Below, one piece after another: positions 35,109 through 43,377 of a stretch of DNA of 52,660 nt. Position numbers and translations under genes: made by a program. How positions within the stretch are numbered: the stretch's first letter is position 1; each line of letters begins with the position of its first letter. Source of the DNA: Pseudomonadota bacterium. GTDB taxonomy: Bacteria; Pseudomonadota; Gammaproteobacteria; Burkholderiales; Rhodocyclaceae. Where the stretch lies: the NCBI GenBank assembly GCA_018262235.1, contig JAGTRY010000023.1, positions 1-52,660 of the forward strand, read 5' to 3'. The notes under the pieces were generated by a model. That model did not search any database. It was not told where the DNA came from and saw nothing but the letters and a program-made list of their open reading frames with translations.

Positions 35109-35851
35109 ATCTGGTCTGTCGTGCTGTCGTGTATGCCACGCTGTTTTCCGTCGCACCGCTTGCTACAGCCCAGGAGCCAGTGCCCCCTGGGCCGGCAGTG
35201 ACCCAAATAAAGCCCGTACCCCCTGCTGCGGGAAAGTCCCACAAGTCACGCCGGAGCGCGTCGGCGCCAGTGATGGTTCAGACCCCGGTCAGCATGGATG
35301 CATATCAGCAGGCATTGTTCAGTCTGCGTACGGGGCGCGTAAGCGAAGCACATGCCCAATTACGCGAACGGCTGCGCGAGGCGCCTCAGGATCTGGCGGC
35401 TACCCGGTTGCTGGCAACGCTCCTGCTGGATAGCGGGCAGCAGACCGAAGCAGCACAGGTGCTTGCAGCAGGTCTGGCACAGGCGCCACAGACTGCGGAT
35501 CTCGCTTTGTCGCTGGCACGCTTGCAAGCGGATCAGGGGCTGCATGCCGAAGCGTTGCAGACGCTTGAAGCGAGTGCCGGGAGTGCTACACAAGATGCTG
35601 ATTACATAGCGTTCATGGCGGTGCTGTCCACTCAAACCGGGCAGACTACCCGAGCAGTTGCCTTGTGGCAGCAAGCCTTGCTGCAAGCTCCTGCGCACGG
35701 AAGCTGGTGGTTGGCCTTGGCCACGGCGCAGCAGACGGTGCAGGATCGCGCTGGCGCCCGGCAGAGCTTCGAGAAAGCGCTTGCATCGACACAGCTGGAC
35801 GAATCACAGCAGCAGCGCGCGCGCAAGGCTCTGATGCAGCTGCGCGATTAG
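35105..35851 (+). CDS. mshN: MSHA biogenesis protein MshN-like (TPR)
   Basis: A 248-residue exported TPR protein. Signal peptide MNLVCRAVVYATLFSVAPLATA is followed by a Pro-rich linker (about 24-60) and tetratricopeptide repeats (about 65-245; AYQQALFSLRTGRVSEAHAQLRERLREAP, AATRLLATLLLDSGQQTEAAQVLAAGLAQAP). Vibrio MshN is similar but has a cytoplasmic N terminus and membrane helix; here the start looks more like a cleaved signal. It closes the MSHA unit. Confidence 0.78.
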   Translation: MNLVCRAVVYATLFSVAPLATAQEPVPPGPAVTQIKPVPPAAGKSHKSRRSASAPVMVQTPVSMDAYQQALFSLRTGRVSEAHAQLRERLREAPQDLAATRLLATLLLDSGQQTEAAQVLAAGLAQAPQTADLALSLARLQADQGLHAEALQTLEASAGSATQDADYIAFMAVLSTQTGQTTRAVALWQQALLQAPAHGSWWLALATAQQTVQDRAGARQSFEKALASTQLDESQQQRARKALMQLRD

Positions 35852-35856
35852 CTGTT

Positions 35857-35884
35857 TTGATCTGGATTAAACGGGGTTTATAAC
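35857..35884 (+). promoter_or_regulatory. Putative sigma-70 promoter for the 61-residue orphan gene
   Basis: TTGATC (35857-35862), a 16-base spacer and TATAAC (35879-35884) begin six bases after the mshN stop. A start near 35891 would leave a leader of about 100 bases before the ATG at 35992. Confidence 0.6.
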
Positions 35885-35991
35885 AACAACAAAAAGTCGA
35901 ATTGGTAAGGCGAAGCCCGAACGCATAGGATGCAGTCAAGCACTCGGTTTGAGTGTCTAACCCCCAAAACCAGACACAGAGAGGCTTCATC

Positions 35992-36177
35992 ATGGTACCC
36001 ACATTTGGACTGTTTGAATTCGAACCCGCCCGCAAGCTTTTCGTCAGCGCTGAAGATCAAGAGCGTGCAGGCTATCTTTCCGAAGTTGTGCTCAACAGCA
36101 CCCAGTTTGGCACCGGCAACTGGAACGATTCCGATGCGCGTCAGGATAGCAGCCGCTTGCTGATCAATCAGTTCTGA
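35992..36177 (+). CDS. Small protein of unknown function (61 residues)
   Basis: A 61-residue soluble-looking protein (starts MVPTFGLFEFEPARKLFVS, ends SSRLLINQF) that I do not recognise. Support for a real gene comes from GAGAGG nine bases before the ATG, a sigma-70-like promoter at 35857 and a strong terminator right after the stop. The C-terminal half is rich in Asn, Asp, Ser and Gln. There is no membrane helix, signal peptide or cysteine. A start 13 codons upstream (35953) is open but lacks a ribosome site. It sits between the MSHA locus and HU and is transcribed as its own unit. Confidence 0.68.
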   Translation: MVPTFGLFEFEPARKLFVSAEDQERAGYLSEVVLNSTQFGTGNWNDSDARQDSSRLLINQF

Positions 36178-36194
36178 GCCTTGCCCATCCTGGT

Positions 36195-36224
36195 AAAAGC
36201 CCGCTGTGTGCGGGCTTTTTCTTT
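36195..36224 (+). terminator. Terminator after the small gene
   Basis: A ten-base-pair stem AAAAGCCCGC/GCGGGCTTTT with loop TGTGT is followed by TCTTTA. It follows the small gene's stop by 17 bases. Confidence 0.9.
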
Positions 36225-36317
36225 ATCCTGGCTCCATAAGGCTGATTTTTCCTGCCGTGTGGCGAAAAAAACCGCAGCAGTCATCAATCTGGCCGCCAAC
36301 GCGGCTAAGTTCCGATC

Positions 36318-36323
36318 TATACT
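36318..36323 (+). promoter_or_regulatory. Putative -10 element for the HU gene
   Basis: TATACT lies 58 bases before the HU start codon. No good -35 is found at the usual distance, so the assignment is tentative. Confidence 0.35.
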
Positions 36324-36380
36324 CAGCGCACCGTTGCAGGCACTTCAATTTAAGTTTCCACTTTCCAAGAGGAGAATTGC

Positions 36381-36683
36381 ATGAACAAGTCCGAACTGTT
36401 GGCAGCCATTGCCGAAAAGACCAATCAATCCAAGGCTGCTACCGGTGAGTTCCTCGACGCAGCTGTTGCCGTGATCGAGCAAACCGTTGCTTCCGGCGAC
36501 ACCGTCGCGCTGGTTGGCTTCGGCACCTTCAAGGCCGCTCCGCGTGCTGCTCGTGAAGGCAAGAACCCCAAGACTGGTGAAAAGATCAAGATCGCCGCAA
36601 CCATTGTGCCGCGCTTTACTGCCGGTGCTGGCTTCAAGGCTCAGGTTGCTGCTGGCAAGGTCAAGAAGGCTGCCAAGAAGTAA
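36381..36683 (+). CDS. hupB: DNA-binding protein HU
   Basis: A nucleoid-associated protein that bends DNA as a dimer. The 100-residue sequence starts MNKSELLAAIAEKTNQSKAATGEFLDAAV and has GDTVALVGFGTFKAAPRAAREGKNPKTGEKI (the beta arm with NPKTGE, slightly modified). An Ala/Lys tail KVKKAAKK gives about ten residues more than E. coli HU. AGGAGA lies seven bases before the ATG, and a strong terminator follows. HU versus IHF: the arm and lack of IHF-specific residues favour HU. Confidence 0.94.
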   Translation: MNKSELLAAIAEKTNQSKAATGEFLDAAVAVIEQTVASGDTVALVGFGTFKAAPRAAREGKNPKTGEKIKIAATIVPRFTAGAGFKAQVAAGKVKKAAKK

Positions 36684-36711
36684 GTAGCCGTTCTTTTTCG
36701 CTTGCACCCGG

Positions 36712-36746
36712 ACAGGGCGCCATCATTGGCGCCCTGTTTGTTTTTG
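36712..36746 (+). terminator. Terminator after HU
   Basis: A ten-base-pair stem ACAGGGCGCC/GGCGCCCTGT with loop ATCATT is followed by TTGTTTTTG. Confidence 0.93.
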
Positions 36747-36813
36747 GGTCGTAGAAGCTGACGGGCGTCCCCGTTTGCCGGCCCCCTTCTGCTGCATAGG
36801 GCGTGCTGCTGGG

Positions 36814-37413
36814 TCAAGCCGGTTGACCGGCCGCGTAGTGGATCAGGTTATGGCAGATGGCCGGTGTTGCATTGAGGTTGCGATAGCCGTGCGGGCGATC
36901 TGCTGCAAAGCGTACGGCTTCGCCGGTGTGCAGTGTTTGCCAGGCATTGTCGACGAAGACGTCCATCGATCCCTGCAAGACCAGTACATGCTCGGTTACG
37001 CCAGCGGCATGAGGTTCGGATTCGCGAACGTAGCCGGGGGCCAGGGTCAGCTCCAGCCATTCGAATCCCATTCGCGAGTCGAATGGGAAAAGTGGGGCGA
37101 CCAGCATGTCATCGCTGGCCGGGCGGGCGCGTTCTGCATCGGTACTGCGGAAAAGCGTGGCGTCGGTTGTCGCCGGGGGGGCGACCAGAAAACTCGACAA
37201 AGAGCATTCAAAGCCACTCGCGATTTTCCAGAGCGTGGCAACTGTCGGACTTGATTCCCCCCGCTCGATCTGACCCAGCATGGCTTTGCTGACGCCGGTG
37301 GCCTGCGCTGCACGGTCCAGACTCCAGCCACGCTCGGCACGCAAGCTGCGCAGACGCGCGGTGAGGTGATGCGTCACGGAGCCTGGTGGTGACATGGAGG
37401 AGGCGGGGCTCAT
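36814..37413 (-). CDS. XRE-cupin transcriptional regulator, SutR (YdcN)-like
   Basis: A 199-residue regulator with an N-terminal lambda-repressor-like helix-turn-helix (about 16-70; LRSLRAERGWSLDRAAQATGVSKAMLGQIERGESSPTVATLWKIA). A C-terminal cupin sensor domain spans about 115-195 (AAGVTEHVLVLQGSMDVFVDNAWQTLHTGEAVRFAADRPHGY). In E. coli the related ydcN (sutR) sits beside the BenE-family gene ydcO, the same pairing as here, divergently arranged. I start at ATG 37413; ATG 37395 is possible. It probably binds the palindromic boxes at 37434 and 37468 and controls itself and the transporter (inference). Confidence 0.88.
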   Translation of the reverse strand: MSPASSMSPPGSVTHHLTARLRSLRAERGWSLDRAAQATGVSKAMLGQIERGESSPTVATLWKIASGFECSLSSFLVAPPATTDATLFRSTDAERARPASDDMLVAPLFPFDSRMGFEWLELTLAPGYVRESEPHAAGVTEHVLVLQGSMDVFVDNAWQTLHTGEAVRFAADRPHGYRNLNATPAICHNLIHYAAGQPA

Positions 37414-37433
37414 GTGGAGTGTGTGGCGGTGTT

Positions 37434-37483
37434 GTGCGTTATAACGTACGTCTGTTAGTCTTGGGGTGTGCGTGATAACGCAC
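37434..37483. promoter_or_regulatory. Two palindromic operator-like boxes between the regulator and benE
   Basis: GTGCGTTATAACGTAC (37434-37449) and GTGCGTGATAACGCAC (37468-37483) are two near-perfect 16-base palindromes sharing GTGCGT and TAACG. Their centres are 34 bases apart, about three helical turns, which allows side-by-side binding on one DNA face. They occupy the 97-base divergent promoter region. The likely ligand is the adjacent XRE-cupin protein. Confidence 0.75.
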
Positions 37484-37510
37484 AGCTGGATTACAACAGG
37501 GTACCAACAC

Positions 37511-38674
37511 ATGGGCAAGTCAATTTTCAAGGGTTTTGCGTTTTCACATCTGGCAGCCGGTTTCATTGCCGTTCTGGTCGGCTATACCAGCTCAGCCGCG
37601 ATCATTTTCCAAGCTGCCAATGCAGCTGGCGCGTCACCTGCACAGGTAGCTTCCTGGCTGTGGGCTCTGGGCTTGGGGATGGGAGTGACCTGCATCGGGC
37701 TGTCCTTGCGCTACCGCAGTCCTGTCCTGACCGCATGGTCCACGCCCGGTGCGGCCTTGCTGGCTACCGGGCTGGTGGGGCTGACGATGAGTGAGGCGAT
37801 AGGGGTCTTCCTGTTTTCTTCCTTGCTGTTGACTATTGCGGGGGCCAGCGGCTGGTTCGAGCGGCTCATGCGCCATGTGCCGCAATCACTGGCTGCAGCG
37901 ATGCTGGGGGGCGTTTTGCTGCGTTTCGGTCTGGATGTGTTTGTTACCCTGCCGACACAAGGTTGGCTGATCGGCCTGATGCTGGTTTTCTTTCTGTTGA
38001 GTCGCCATCACCTGCCGCGTTACGCGGTGCCCTTGACCTTGCTGGTTGGGCTTGCGGTGGCCGCTGCGCAAGGGAGCCTGCACCCGGAGGTGATTCATCT
38101 GGAGCTGGCGCAGCCTTTGCTCATGTGGCCGACATTTTCTCTGGCGAGTCTGATCGGGGTTGGTCTGCCGCTGTTCATTGTGACCATGGCTTCGCAAAAC
38201 GTACCGGGTCTGGCGGTGTTGCGGGCGAATGGTTACACCACGCCAGTCTCGCCACTGGTGGGATGGACCGGTTTGACGGGCGTGCTGCTTGCGCCCTTTG
38301 GCGGGTTCGCCTTCAATCTGGCGGCGATTACTGCGGCCATCTGCATGAGCAAGGATGCCGATGCCGATCCGGCCCAGCGCTATCGCGCAGCGATCTGTGC
38401 TGGGGGCTTTTATCTGGTCACCGGTTTGCTGGGCGCTACCGTGGCTAGCCTGTTCATGGCTTTTCCGCATGCGCTGGTCCTGGCCATTGCCGGGCTGGCC
38501 TTGCTCGGGACGATCGGGAACAGTCTTGCCGCTGCACTTCACGATGAACATGAGCGCGATGCCGCCTTGCTTACCTTTCTCGGCACGGCATCCGGGCTGA
38601 GCCTGTTCGGCATTGGCAGCGCATTCTGGGGCTTGCTCCTGGGCCTGGGCGCGGCCTGGCTACGCAGGCGCTGA
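37511..38674 (+). CDS. BenE-family inner-membrane transporter (YdcO-like)
   Basis: A 387-residue transporter of the BenE (benzoate/H+ symporter-like) family with about 11-12 membrane helices. Hallmarks are FSHLAAGFIAVLVGYTSSAAIIFQAA near the N terminus, WSTPGAALLAT, MASQNVPGLAVLRANGY and APFGGFAFNLAAITAAICM. The substrate of YdcO-type members is not settled; naming it benzoate transport would go beyond the data, as no aromatic degradation genes are nearby. Start ATG 37511 gives MGKSIFKGFAFSHL. It is divergent from the SutR-like regulator. Confidence 0.88.
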   Translation: MGKSIFKGFAFSHLAAGFIAVLVGYTSSAAIIFQAANAAGASPAQVASWLWALGLGMGVTCIGLSLRYRSPVLTAWSTPGAALLATGLVGLTMSEAIGVFLFSSLLLTIAGASGWFERLMRHVPQSLAAAMLGGVLLRFGLDVFVTLPTQGWLIGLMLVFFLLSRHHLPRYAVPLTLLVGLAVAAAQGSLHPEVIHLELAQPLLMWPTFSLASLIGVGLPLFIVTMASQNVPGLAVLRANGYTTPVSPLVGWTGLTGVLLAPFGGFAFNLAAITAAICMSKDADADPAQRYRAAICAGGFYLVTGLLGATVASLFMAFPHALVLAIAGLALLGTIGNSLAAALHDEHERDAALLTFLGTASGLSLFGIGSAFWGLLLGLGAAWLRRR

Positions 38675-38715
38675 GAGAGAGACCGACGCGAATACAGCGC
38701 GCCTGGCTGCAAGGC

Positions 38716-40536
38716 TCAGCCGTGGCGGCGCTGATGTTTCTGGATGACTTCCAGGAACTGAACGCCATATGCATCAAGCTTGCGATCCCCCACGCCGGAG
38801 AGCTCATGCATCGCTTCCAGGCTCGTCGGGCGGTGGTCAAGCATCTGCTTGAGGGTGGCGTCCCCAAAGATCATGTAGGCCGGCACGTTCTGTTCTTCGG
38901 CCAGATCACGGCGGCATTGGCGTAATGCGGCCCACAGTGTGCGTGCTTCGTCCGATTCGAATTCGATCTCGCGCCGTACGCTGGCGGCCGCTTTGGGGGC
39001 TGCGGCGCGGACCTTTCTGGCCATGAAGCTGGCTTCGCCGCGCAGCACCGGGCGGCAGGCATCCAGCAACATCAGGCCGCCGAATTCATTGACGCCCAAG
39101 AGACCCTGGGCCACAAACTGGCGCAGCAGCGAATTCCATTGTGCTTCGGGCAAGGCTTTGCCTATACCGAAGGTGCTGAGCTTGTCGTGTCCCCGCTCGA
39201 CGACTTTTGGCGTGGCTTTGCCGAGGATGATGTCAACCAGGTGTGCTGCGCCGTAGCGCTGGCCGCTGCGATAGACCGTAGACAGGGCTTGTTGCGCAGG
39301 CAGGCTGGCGTCGAAGGTCTCCGGCGGGGTCAGGCACATGTCGCAGTTGCCGCATGGCGTGGATTCTTCGCCGAAGTAGCGCAGCAGCACTTCACGCCGG
39401 CAGGCAGGTGCTTCGGCATAACCGAGCAGGGCGTCAAGCTTGCGGCGTTCGATGCGCTTGATCTCCTCGGGCGCCTGGGATTGTTCGATCATTTCGCGCT
39501 GCAAGACCATGTCCTGCAGGCCATAGGCCATCCATGCGTTCGAGGGCAGGCCATCGCGCCCGGCACGTCCGGTTTCCTGGTAATAGGCTTCGAGATTCTT
39601 GGGCAGATCAAGGTGGGCGACAAAGCGTACATCCGGTTTGTCGATGCCCATGCCGAAGGCAATCGTAGCAACCATCACGATGCCATCCCCGCGCACGAAG
39701 CGGGTTTGGTGATCGGCGCGCACGGCAGCGTCCAGCCCGGCATGGTAAGGCAGGGCCTGGATGCCTTCGGTGCGTAGCCAGGCGGCAGTTTCTTCGACCT
39801 TCTTGCGGGACAGGCAATACACGATGCCGGCGTCGCCATCATGATGGGTGCGGATGAATTTGAGCAGCTGTTTGCGCGGATTGTCCTTCTCGACCACTGT
39901 GTAGCGGATGTTGGGGCGGTCGAAACTGGAGACAAAGACGCGCGCCTCCTGCAGGGCCAGACGCTCGATGATCTCGGCGCGGGTGGCAGTATCCGCTGTT
40001 GCCGTCAGGGCGATGCGCGGGATTTGCGGGAAGCGCTCATGCAGGATCGAGAGCTGCATGTATTCCGGGCGGAAATCGTGGCCCCATTGCGATACGCAGT
40101 GCGCCTCGTCGATGGCGAACAGTGCGATCCGCGAGGATTCAAGCAGCGCCTGGCAACGCCCATTGAGGAGGCGTTCGGGGGCGACGTAGAGCAGATCCAG
40201 TTCGCCGGCCAGAAGCTGGCGTTCGATGGAACTGGCTTCGTCAAAATTCTGCGTGGAGTTCAGATAGGCCGCGCGCACACCCAGTTGGCGCATGGCCTGG
40301 ACCTGATCCTGCATGAGGGCGATGAGTGGCGAGACGACGACTCCGCAACCCTCGCGCAGCAGGGCCGGGATCTGGAAGCACAGGGATTTTCCGCCGCCGG
40401 TGGGCATCAGGACCAGCGCATCGCCGCCGCGCTGCAGGTGGCCGACAATCGCTGCCTGCTCGCCACGGAAAGTGGTATAGCCAAAGGTGTGGCGCAGGGT
40501 GTGCAGCGCCGGATCGAGTGCTTCAGGGGAATTCAT
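38716..40536 (-). CDS. recQ: ATP-dependent DNA helicase RecQ
   Basis: A 3'-5' helicase of recombination and replication-fork repair. The 606-residue protein has [10 protein letters not shown] (motif 0), Walker A MPTGGGKS (44-51), DEAH at 143-146 in [20 protein letters not shown], and motif [12 protein letters not shown]. The RecQ zinc domain shows [11 protein letters not shown] and CGNCDMC. A winged-helix domain and a C-terminal HRDC domain follow (about 525-600; [24 protein letters not shown]). Length and order match E. coli RecQ. It converges with benE. Confidence 0.96.
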   Translation of the reverse strand: MNSPEALDPALHTLRHTFGYTTFRGEQAAIVGHLQRGGDALVLMPTGGGKSLCFQIPALLREGCGVVVSPLIALMQDQVQAMRQLGVRAAYLNSTQNFDEASSIERQLLAGELDLLYVAPERLLNGRCQALLESSRIALFAIDEAHCVSQWGHDFRPEYMQLSILHERFPQIPRIALTATADTATRAEIIERLALQEARVFVSSFDRPNIRYTVVEKDNPRKQLLKFIRTHHDGDAGIVYCLSRKKVEETAAWLRTEGIQALPYHAGLDAAVRADHQTRFVRGDGIVMVATIAFGMGIDKPDVRFVAHLDLPKNLEAYYQETGRAGRDGLPSNAWMAYGLQDMVLQREMIEQSQAPEEIKRIERRKLDALLGYAEAPACRREVLLRYFGEESTPCGNCDMCLTPPETFDASLPAQQALSTVYRSGQRYGAAHLVDIILGKATPKVVERGHDKLSTFGIGKALPEAQWNSLLRQFVAQGLLGVNEFGGLMLLDACRPVLRGEASFMARKVRAAAPKAAASVRREIEFESDEARTLWAALRQCRRDLAEEQNVPAYMIFGDATLKQMLDHRPTSLEAMHELSGVGDRKLDAYGVQFLEVIQKHQRRHG

Positions 40537-40679
40537 CGCGGGCGTATTTTGCCAGACTGTGCGACCGGTTCAGAGGCTTCTTGGGTATGGATAAAATACT
40601 TATTCTTGTTGCGGGTCGGAAAAAACCGGATGCCATGCCAGAATGGGTGAAGCAAACCACTGGGTGTCAGGAGATGAGG

Positions 40680-41642
40680 ATGGAGAAACTGGCCGGAATG
40701 GTAAGGCATCTGTTGCGGCGTTTTCGCTTCGTTACTGTGCTGCTGATAGCGACGGGATTGGGGGGGCTGCACCCTGTGCATGCCGAGGATGTCCTGATCC
40801 GCAATCGGCCGGTTGTGGGGGTCGAGCGTCGCCTGGAATATTCCGATCTTGTGCTGGAAGAAGCCATGCGCCGCACCCGCAAGGAATATGGTGCGTATCG
40901 CATCGCCTGGGTCGAGAGTACCACCGCACGTGAACGCATGCTTCTCGAGATGGTCAGTGGTGAAAAGTTCAACACCACGGTCATCGCCAGTCAGCCCAGT
41001 TGGGAGGAGCAATTGCTGCCGATCCGGATTCCGCTTGACATGGGGTTGTCGAATTACCGGATAGCCTTGACCCACAGGAATATCCAGCCCCGGATTTCTG
41101 CCGTGCAGTCGCTGGATGAACTCAAGACTTTGCGGCTCGGGGTCGGTGCCGCCTGGTCATCCCGTAAAGTCATGGATGCGGACGGGTTCAATACGGTACA
41201 GGGTGACAATTTCGAGCCATTGCTGAAGATGCTGATGGCCGAGCGCATCGACTATTTTCCGCGTGGCATGAACGAGGTTTTTGTCGAATACGACGACCGC
41301 CGTGCGGCAAATCCTGATCTGGTGATCGAGCGTGACATCGTGATCGAGTATCCTTTGCCGGGCTATGTATTCGTTTCTCCCGCCGCCCCGCGTCTGCACA
41401 AGCGTTTGCAGGCAGGCCTGGAGTCCATGGTACGGGACGGTTCGCTACTGAAAATGATGCGTGAATACCATGCCGAGATGATCCGGCGTGCGAATTTCTG
41501 CGCACGCCGGGTGTTTCATGTCCCCAATCCGTTCCTCTCTGACAAGACTCCCTTGCAACGCAAGGAGCTCTGGTTCAATCCCTATGATCCGAAAACAGGG
41601 ATGTGTGCCGCCAAGGGGCGCAAGGCAGCCAGAGCCGGCTGA
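40680..41642 (+). CDS. Periplasmic solute-binding (SBP_bac_3-like) protein
   Basis: A 320-residue exported protein. A signal peptide (about 1-36; FVTVLLIATGLGGLHPVHA) is followed by a type-2 periplasmic-binding fold: VEESTTARERMLLEMVSGEKFNT-like first lobe, LRLGVGAAWSSRKVMDADGFNTV hinge region and DYFPRGMNEVFVEYDDR second lobe. No permease or sensor gene is adjacent, so it may act as a sensor input or orphan binding protein; the ligand is unknown. I chose ATG 40680 because AGGAG lies six bases before it; an ATG two codons earlier has the same motif touching it. The frame is open upstream as far as 40326. Confidence 0.8.
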   Translation: MEKLAGMVRHLLRRFRFVTVLLIATGLGGLHPVHAEDVLIRNRPVVGVERRLEYSDLVLEEAMRRTRKEYGAYRIAWVESTTARERMLLEMVSGEKFNTTVIASQPSWEEQLLPIRIPLDMGLSNYRIALTHRNIQPRISAVQSLDELKTLRLGVGAAWSSRKVMDADGFNTVQGDNFEPLLKMLMAERIDYFPRGMNEVFVEYDDRRAANPDLVIERDIVIEYPLPGYVFVSPAAPRLHKRLQAGLESMVRDGSLLKMMREYHAEMIRRANFCARRVFHVPNPFLSDKTPLQRKELWFNPYDPKTGMCAAKGRKAARAG

Positions 41643-41645
41643 AAA

Positions 41646-42597
41646 TCAGTCCAGGATTTCCGTCAGTGCTGCGATCAGTTCATCGCATTGTGTGTCGGTG
41701 CCTACCGTGATGCGCAAGAACTGGTCGATGCGAGGCTGTTTGAAATGCCGCACGATGATGCCGCGTGAGCGCAAGGCCTGCATCAGTTCGCCACCATCGT
41801 GTTGCGGGTGACGTGCAAAAATGAAGTTGGCGGTAGAAGGAAGAACCTCAAAACCCAGACCATGCATGCGGTCGATCAGCTTTTCGCGACTGGCGATCAC
41901 GCGCTTCGATCAATGCCGGGTGGCCGATGGCGTAGCCAGCGCGCAGACCTGCCAGCGATCGGCTCTTGGAAAGGGTCTGGATCACCAGCAGATTGGGGTA
42001 GCGCTGTGTCAGCGGTACGGCTGATTCGCCGCCGAAGTCGATGTAGGCTTCGTCAATGACGATCAGCGTCTCCGGCTTGCCGGCAAGCAGACGTTCGATT
42101 TCGGTCAGCGGCAGGAGGCGTGAGGTCGGCGCATTCGGATTGGCAAGGATGATTGCGCCCGCCTCTTGCGCCAGATAGTCGTCAACGCGGATACCGAATT
42201 CCGCATCCAGCGGTACGGTTGCGTAAACAATGTCGTAGAGGCCGCAATACACCGGGTAGAAACTGTAGGTGATGTCCGGGAAAAGCAGGGGTTTGTCGTG
42301 CTTGAGCAGGGCCAGGAAGGTGTGGGCCAATACTTCGTCGGAGCCATTGCCTGCAAAGACGGACGCAGGATCAATGGCGAAGAAGCGGGCCACGGCCTGT
42401 TTGAAACGATCCGAATTCGGATCCGGGTAGAGGCGCAGCGTTTCGCTGGTTTCGGCGGCCATTGCAGCCAGTGCCTTGGGCGAGGGGCCGTAGGGGTTCT
42501 CGTTGGTGTTCAGTTTGACCAGGTTGGCGATCTTGGGTTGTTCGCCAGGTACGTAAGGGGTCAGGCGACGAACAAGGTCACTCCAGTAGACACTCAT
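41646..42597 (-). pseudogene. hisC: Histidinol-phosphate aminotransferase, disrupted by deletion and frameshift
   Basis: HisC transfers the amino group in histidine synthesis using PLP. The first 233 codons are normal: [40 protein letters not shown] and the PLP lysine Lys211 in [26 protein letters not shown]-type sequence. At about 41900 the reading continues in another frame as [28 protein letters not shown] to the true C terminus ([17 protein letters not shown], stop at 41646). About 35-40 residues between LIEA and VIASRE, usually the RVKDSFNSYPLDR segment, are missing. The total is about 317 codons against roughly 355 expected. It is divergent from hisB, although hisC normally precedes hisB on the same strand. 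Either a pseudogene or a sequencing/assembly error. Confidence 0.85.
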
Positions 42598-42659
42598 CGG
42601 GGTTCTTTCAAGAGGGATAATCTCGTGGCTCAGCCATGGAGCAAAGCCGCACCAATGCT

Positions 42660-42665
42660 ATTATA
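42660..42665 (-). promoter_or_regulatory. Putative -10 element upstream of hisC
   Basis: TATAAT is read on the minus strand 62 bases before the hisC start. On the plus strand the same AT-rich patch offers TATTAT at 42659-42664 for hisB. Neither has a clear -35. Confidence 0.35.
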
Positions 42666-42724
42666 AGCCACTGCCGATGCGCGCTGGCGCGCGGTACTCA
42701 TCATCATCGACATAGGGTTGTGCC

Positions 42725-43312
42725 ATGAGGCAAGCCGAAATTAGCCGCAATACCCTTGAAACACAGATTGTCGTTCGCCTGGATCTGGATGGTGCAGGTG
42801 TGGCCAAGCTTGATACGGGCGTGCCCTTTCTCGATCACATGCTTGAGCAGATCGCCCGGCACGGGCTGATCGATCTGGAAATCCTTGCCAAAGGTGATCT
42901 GCATATCGATGCCCATCACACCGTGGAAGATGTCGGCATTACCTTCGGGCAGGCCTTTGCAAAAGCCGTCGGTGACAAAAAGGGGCTGCGCCGTTATGGT
43001 CACGCCTATGTGCCGCTGGACGAGGCGCTGTCGCGCGTGGTCGTCGATCTGTCGGGGCGTCCGGGGCTGGTCTTCAATGTGGATTTCACACGTGAGCGGA
43101 TCGGTGAATTCGATGTGGATCTGACCCGCGAATTCTTCCAGGGCTTTGTCAATCACGCGCTCGCAACATTGCATATCGACAATCTGCGCGGCATCAATTC
43201 GCACCACCAGTGTGAAACGGTGTTCAAGGCATTTGGTCGGGCCTTGCGTGCTGCGGTCGAAGTGGATGAGCGCGCAGCAGGTGCCATGCCTTCGACCAAG
43301 GGAACGCTTTGA
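42725..43312 (+). CDS. hisB: Imidazoleglycerol-phosphate dehydratase
   Basis: The sixth step of histidine synthesis, a manganese-dependent dehydration. The 195-residue monofunctional HisB starts [22 protein letters not shown] and has [31 protein letters not shown] and [18 protein letters not shown], supplying the His/Glu metal ligands. There is no fused phosphatase domain, as usual outside gammaproteobacteria. It heads the plus-strand his operon in this window; hisG and hisD are not here. Confidence 0.96.
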   Translation: MRQAEISRNTLETQIVVRLDLDGAGVAKLDTGVPFLDHMLEQIARHGLIDLEILAKGDLHIDAHHTVEDVGITFGQAFAKAVGDKKGLRRYGHAYVPLDEALSRVVVDLSGRPGLVFNVDFTRERIGEFDVDLTREFFQGFVNHALATLHIDNLRGINSHHQCETVFKAFGRALRAAVEVDERAAGAMPSTKGTL

Positions 43313-43316
43313 TCGG

Positions 43317-43341
43317 GTGAGCAAGGTTTCTCCTTGCTCAC
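43317..43341 (+). terminator. Hairpin between hisB and hisH
   Basis: A perfect ten-base-pair stem GTGAGCAAGG/CCTTGCTCAC with loop TTTCT starts four bases after the hisB stop. The following sequence is pyrimidine-rich but lacks a T run, so it is more likely an mRNA stability or processing element, or a weak attenuator, than a full terminator. Confidence 0.55.
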
Positions 43342-43377
43342 GGTTTACTTTTCACGTTTCACGATTGATCCACCGAG

